Assembly (NCBI RefSeq): GCF_012275515.1
Contig: NZ_JAAZQL010000013.1
Span: forward strand, 1-64,000
Length of the DNA: 64,000 nucleotides
Direction: 5' to 3'
From: Novosphingobium sp. SG707
GTDB lineage: Bacteria > Pseudomonadota > Alphaproteobacteria > Sphingomonadales > Sphingomonadaceae
Numbering within the stretch: the first letter of the stretch is position 1; each line of letters starts with the position of its first letter. The position numbers were made by a program, and so were the translations under genes. This document shows, piece by piece, positions 60,674-64,000 of this stretch. The notes beneath the pieces were generated by a model, which made no database searches, was not told where the DNA came from, and saw nothing but the letters and a program-made list of their open reading frames with translations.

Positions 60674-62132
60674 GGTCGGACACCTCGATCAGAATGCGGC
60701 GATAGCGGGTAAGGGCGGGCGTACCATTGTCGGTGACGGCAAGGATGACATGAGCCATGCGCACCGGCGGGCATTTCATTTGCGGGAAATCCAGCCAACT
60801 CTTGGCGCAGCGCGCGGCGACTTTCACCGTGGCGCGGGCCGTGTCGGCATCGGCGATTTCCAGCGCGGGATTGGGCGATGCGCCGTCAAACCCGGCCTCG
60901 TCATAGGCGAACCAGCGATAGGTCAGCTTGTTGCCATCAGGATCGCGGCTGGCGGCGGCGTCCAGCGTGATGGACTGGCCCACTTTGGCCTTGATGGCGA
61001 TGGGCGCAAGACCTGCGCTGCCGTTGACGACAGGCATTGGCGCATGGTTGGCCTTGGCGGGGAATTGGATGGTCCAGTCCATCCGCGCGGCGAAATCATT
61101 CTGAAACGCCTCGCGCCAGCGCCAGATCGTGGCCTGATCGCTGGTATGGTCGCCCACCGTGTCGGCGCTGGTCACGCGCATGAAGGCATCGCCCCCCTGC
61201 GTCCAGATCTTGTGGCTCTCGCCCGCTGGCTGGCGCAGCAGATAGCGTCCGCCCCAGCCGCCCCAGTTCGGCTTGTCCTGCGCGTTCAGCCCGTTGGTGA
61301 TGAGGCCAAGGAAGGAAGGCGTGTCGCCTTCCATGATGAACATATGGCGCGGATAGGCGGCGCCCAGCGGGCCTTTGGCGCGGATGTTCCGATCCAGCCA
61401 TTCGTTGGACACCGGCGTGAAATTGGCCCCTGCACCATTGCGGTAATATTTGTCGCCCGAAATGCCGGTCCATGTCGCGGCGGCATAATCACCGCTGTCG
61501 GGGGAAGAGGGCGTGCCGATCCAGAACAGGCCGGGATAGGTGCGACGAAGCTGCGCGCCCGCATCGTCCTGATCGCTGATGGCGTAAACGCGCAGGCGGG
61601 CGATCAGCGCGTCGAATTCCCCTGCGGGCAGGGTCTTTTGCGCATGGCCCAGCGCTTCAGCCAGCGTATTGCCGCCGCCCCACAGGCCCACCCAGAGCGG
61701 GCGCGGATCGGGCCGCCGCGCCGCCTCGATCAGGGCCAGCGCGGCGGGCGAGGGATGGTCCATATCCACCGCGGCCATGCCATAGCCCGCGCGCCCAGCG
61801 TAAACGCGCTGCGCCATCGCCTCGCCGGTGGGATAGGCCGGATCGTGCAGGCGCAGATTGCCCGCCACCTTGCCATAGGCGTCGATCACCTTGTGCATGA
61901 TCTCGGGGCTGACCTTTTCGCGCTGCCACACCGATGTGGTGGCGCCCAGGCCTTCGATGTCGATCTCGTTCGAATAGAGCAGCAGACGCACCAGCGACAT
62001 CTGGTCGTCCGGCTCATTGCCGATGTCGGACAGGACGAAGAGGCGAGGATGAGGTTCTGCCGGGGCGGCGGCCTGAACCGCAGGCGCGGCGGCCAGCAAA
62101 AGGGCGGCCGAGAGCATGGGCAGACGGGGCAT
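60666..62132 (-). CDS. DUF1593 nucleoside hydrolase-like glycan-associated protein
   Basis: A 488-residue exported protein with signal peptide PMLSAALLLAAAPAVQAAA. The N-terminal domain has the nucleoside-hydrolase-like DIGNEPDDQMSLVRLLLYSNEIDIEGLGATTS, and the C-terminal domain is a PKD/beta-sandwich type (SITLDAAASRDPDGNKLTYRWFAYDEA). Members lie in polysaccharide-use loci and one has been described as cellulose-binding; the reaction is not established. Its place between GH30 and GH51 suggests a role on plant cell-wall sugars. It ends overlapping the GH30 start, showing coupled translation. Confidence 0.88.
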   Translation of the reverse strand: MPRLPMLSAALLLAAAPAVQAAAPAEPHPRLFVLSDIGNEPDDQMSLVRLLLYSNEIDIEGLGATTSVWQREKVSPEIMHKVIDAYGKVAGNLRLHDPAYPTGEAMAQRVYAGRAGYGMAAVDMDHPSPAALALIEAARRPDPRPLWVGLWGGGNTLAEALGHAQKTLPAGEFDALIARLRVYAISDQDDAGAQLRRTYPGLFWIGTPSSPDSGDYAAATWTGISGDKYYRNGAGANFTPVSNEWLDRNIRAKGPLGAAYPRHMFIMEGDTPSFLGLITNGLNAQDKPNWGGWGGRYLLRQPAGESHKIWTQGGDAFMRVTSADTVGDHTSDQATIWRWREAFQNDFAARMDWTIQFPAKANHAPMPVVNGSAGLAPIAIKAKVGQSITLDAAASRDPDGNKLTYRWFAYDEAGFDGASPNPALEIADADTARATVKVAARCAKSWLDFPQMKCPPVRMAHVILAVTDNGTPALTRYRRILIEVSDHD

Positions 62133-62221
62133 CGCTTTCTCCTGTTTATGGCTGGCCCCGCCGGGATGAAGGGCGGGGCCAAGGCTCTTTCGGCCTTTGG
62201 GGGCATTACGGTTTCTTGCGA

Positions 62222-63796
62222 TTAGCCTTCGATTTTTACGACGACAACCGATTTTGCCGGAATATCGAGCAGCAATTTGCCGCCCCCGATCCGTCCGCCA
62301 TTAAAAGGCGCGGGCGCGATCTCTTCCTTCTGACCCGGCGTATTATGCGCGTCCAGCTTGGCCGCCGTCAGCACCTGTCCCGAAACCTTGCTGCCTTTCA
62401 GCCCGCCAAGGTCGAGTGCAAGCTTGTAGCCCTTGTCCTTGTCGGCATTGGCCACCGCCACATAGGTCTTGCCATCCTTGGCCTTGGCCGCGCTGACGGT
62501 AAAGGCGGGGAAAGATCCGCTCTCGGCCTTGAGCATGGGGGCTGGCGCATTGACCGGAATGAAGGTCGCGTCCTGAAACGGCGTGTACATGGCGAAAGTG
62601 TAATAGGTCGGCGTTTTGGCCAATTTATCGCCATCGGTCAGCAGCATGGCCTGAAGCACGTTCACCGCCTGGGCAATATTCGCCATCCGCACCCGGTCGG
62701 CATGGGCATGGAAGATATTCAGCGTGATCCCCGCCACCAGCGCGTCGCGCAACGTGTTCTGCTGATAGAGATGGCCCGGTTCCGTGCCGGGTTCGGTGCG
62801 ATACCATGTGCCCCATTCATCGACGAACAGGCCGATCCGCTTTTTCGGGTCCACCTTGTCCATCACCGCCTCATGCCCGCGCAGGATCTCTTCCATGCGC
62901 GAGGCCTGATAGAGGATCTCGTTCCAGTGCGAGGCGGGAAAACCGGTGGCCATGGCGCTGTCGCGTTGCGCCCAGTCGCCATGCCACACGGTGTAGTAGT
63001 GCAGCGAGATGGCATCCATTTGCTCGCCTGCATTTTTCAGGACGACTTCCATCCACTTGGTGTCGTCATTGTTCGGACCCGATGCGACCCGGAGAGCCGA
63101 ATTGTCATTATGCATATGGAAGGTTGCGCCGTTCTTGTGAAAGAAGGTTGCAAATTTCCGATATTCATTTGCGAAGTATTCCGGAGTCTGCGCGCCGCCG
63201 CATCCCCATGCCTCGTTGCCGATGCCCACGAAATCGACCTTGAAGGGCGCGGCATGGCCATTGGCGCGGCGCTCCTGTGCCAGCGTGTCCTCGCCCCTGG
63301 ATGTCAGATAATCCATCCATTCGCGCATGACGGCGGGCGTGGCGGTGGCCATGTTGATGGCGACATAGGTGTCGGTGTTGATCTGCTCGGCAAAGTCGAA
63401 GAACTCGTGGGTGCCAAAGGCGTTGGTTTCCAATCCGCCCCACCAGTCGTTCTTGCGCACCGGACGCTTGGCCGCCGGGCCAATGCCGTCGCGCCAGTTA
63501 TAGATATCGGCAAAGCACCCGCCCGGCCAGCGCACCACCGGCACCTTGATGGCTTTGAGCGCCTCGACCACGTCGCTGCGGATGCCGCGCGTGTTCGGGA
63601 TCGCGCTGTCCGGCCCGACCCAGATGCCATCATAAATATCGCGGCCCAGATGTTCGGCAAATTGCCCCTGAATATGGCGCGCAATGACCGGGCCGGGCTG
63701 GTCGGCCCGGATCGCCCCGTTGATGACGTCCTGCGCGGCGGCAGGGGTTGCAAAGGCCACCGCGGCGGTGGCCATCAGCGAGGCGATCCGGCGCAT
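62222..63796 (-). CDS. GH51 alpha-L-arabinofuranosidase, exported
   Basis: 524 residues with signal peptide RRIASLMATAAVAFATPAAAQ. The catalytic barrel shows VVRWPGGCFADIYNWRDGIGP, the acid/base E195 in VGIGNEAWGCGG, and the nucleophile E327 in GLFVDEWGTW. The C-terminal beta-sandwich closes the protein (LLLDIPAKSVVVVKIEG). It releases terminal arabinofuranose from arabinoxylan or arabinan. ATG 63796 is preceded by AAGGAATAAGG, which includes the stop codon of the upstream GH3 gene, so the genes are co-translated. Confidence 0.94.
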   Translation of the reverse strand: MRRIASLMATAAVAFATPAAAQDVINGAIRADQPGPVIARHIQGQFAEHLGRDIYDGIWVGPDSAIPNTRGIRSDVVEALKAIKVPVVRWPGGCFADIYNWRDGIGPAAKRPVRKNDWWGGLETNAFGTHEFFDFAEQINTDTYVAINMATATPAVMREWMDYLTSRGEDTLAQERRANGHAAPFKVDFVGIGNEAWGCGGAQTPEYFANEYRKFATFFHKNGATFHMHNDNSALRVASGPNNDDTKWMEVVLKNAGEQMDAISLHYYTVWHGDWAQRDSAMATGFPASHWNEILYQASRMEEILRGHEAVMDKVDPKKRIGLFVDEWGTWYRTEPGTEPGHLYQQNTLRDALVAGITLNIFHAHADRVRMANIAQAVNVLQAMLLTDGDKLAKTPTYYTFAMYTPFQDATFIPVNAPAPMLKAESGSFPAFTVSAAKAKDGKTYVAVANADKDKGYKLALDLGGLKGSKVSGQVLTAAKLDAHNTPGQKEEIAPAPFNGGRIGGGKLLLDIPAKSVVVVKIEG

Positions 63797-63801
63797 CGAC
63801 C

Positions 63802-64000
63802 TTATTCCTTCCAGCTCTTGGCGGGCAGGGTGATGCTCACCTTCTCGCCCAGATGTTCCGCATCCCGGCCCAGCGCAAAGCCATAGGCGCCCTTGGGCGT
63901 GACCCACTGGCCATCCTTCCAGTCGGCGAGCAGGCGCGGGTCGATGGTCAGCGTGACGGGCTTGGATTCCCCGGCTTTCAGCGAAACGCGGGCAAAGCCG
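63802..64000 (-). CDS. Probable GH3-family glycosidase, C-terminal end (partial)
   Basis: The minus strand is open from the window edge to a TAA at 63804-63802 and gives 65 residues. The segment FARVSLKAGESKPVTLTIDPRLLADW followed by GAYGFALGRDAEHL and EKVSITLPA matches the fibronectin type III-like domain that ends GH3 beta-glucosidases and beta-xylosidases. The catalytic domains lie beyond the window. It is the upstream gene of the GH51 operon; a beta-xylosidase would fit the arabinoxylan theme but cannot be shown. Confidence 0.75.
   Translation of the reverse strand, partial: GFARVSLKAGESKPVTLTIDPRLLADWKDGQWVTPKGAYGFALGRDAEHLGEKVSITLPAKSWKE

Overview
The window comes from a high-GC alphaproteobacterium, most likely a sphingomonad (Novosphingobium/Sphingobium type). 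The signs are a large TonB-dependent receptor, the acyl-CoA catabolic gene style, Tat-exported glycosidases and a 4Fe-4S ETF:ubiquinone oxidoreductase tail at the left edge. This taxonomic call is an inference from gene content. No tRNA, rRNA, CRISPR array, integrase or insertion sequence was seen.

Layout. 1-171 is the end of ETF-QO. 172-482 is a dispersed repeat (copy A), and an inverted second copy (B) lies at 30737-30953. Between them (+ strand) are a nitronate monooxygenase-like protein, a PQQ alcohol dehydrogenase, a TetR regulator, a PaaG-like crotonase, a flavin reductase, a double CaiB CoA-transferase, a luciferase-like (LLM) oxidoreductase, a SnoaL-like protein and a carboxylesterase. 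A nine-gene minus-strand operon (23331 to 11700) encodes a kinase-like phosphotransferase, SDR, ACAD11/LvaC-like acyl-CoA dehydrogenase, MFS transporter, acyl-CoA synthetase, a second PQQ dehydrogenase, a FadB-type fusion, a thiolase-fold protein without the catalytic Cys, and a DUF35 protein. Divergent from it is a complete coenzyme F420 operon: TetR, cofGH fusion, F420:NADP oxidoreductase, cofE, cofD, cofC. A thiolase follows.

30970-47044 holds two further minus-strand acyl-CoA operons of four and seven genes, a DMT transporter, a PaaG-like isomerase and a second MFS transporter. The seven-gene operon contains a likely heteromeric acyl-CoA dehydrogenase pair, a MaoC hydratase and a CaiB transferase resembling the mesaconyl-CoA enzymes of the 3-hydroxypropionate bicycle. 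47237-53338 encodes the TonB receptor, a CitE-like lyase, an aldehyde dehydrogenase and a TetR regulator. 53335-59140 holds a sulfatase, a P450 with two different ferredoxins, its TetR regulator and an alpha/beta hydrolase. 59192-64000 is a separate hemicellulose module (GH30, DUF1593, GH51, the end of a GH3).

How it fits together. Almost every transcription unit from 1.5 to 57.6 kb carries a 14-bp palindrome related to TGCAC-N4-GTGCA. Where a promoter can be read, it lies just downstream of the -10 box. I read this as one regulon joining outer-membrane uptake, periplasmic PQQ-dependent alcohol oxidation, CoA activation, beta-oxidation, a gamma-hydroxyacyl-CoA kinase/elimination step, a retro-aldol step and dedicated F420 supply. 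The substrate cannot be named from sequence; a hydrophobic, branched or alicyclic alcohol, ester or lactone of terpenoid or steroid-like type fits best. PQQ synthesis, ferredoxin reductase and ring-cleavage dioxygenase genes are not in the window.
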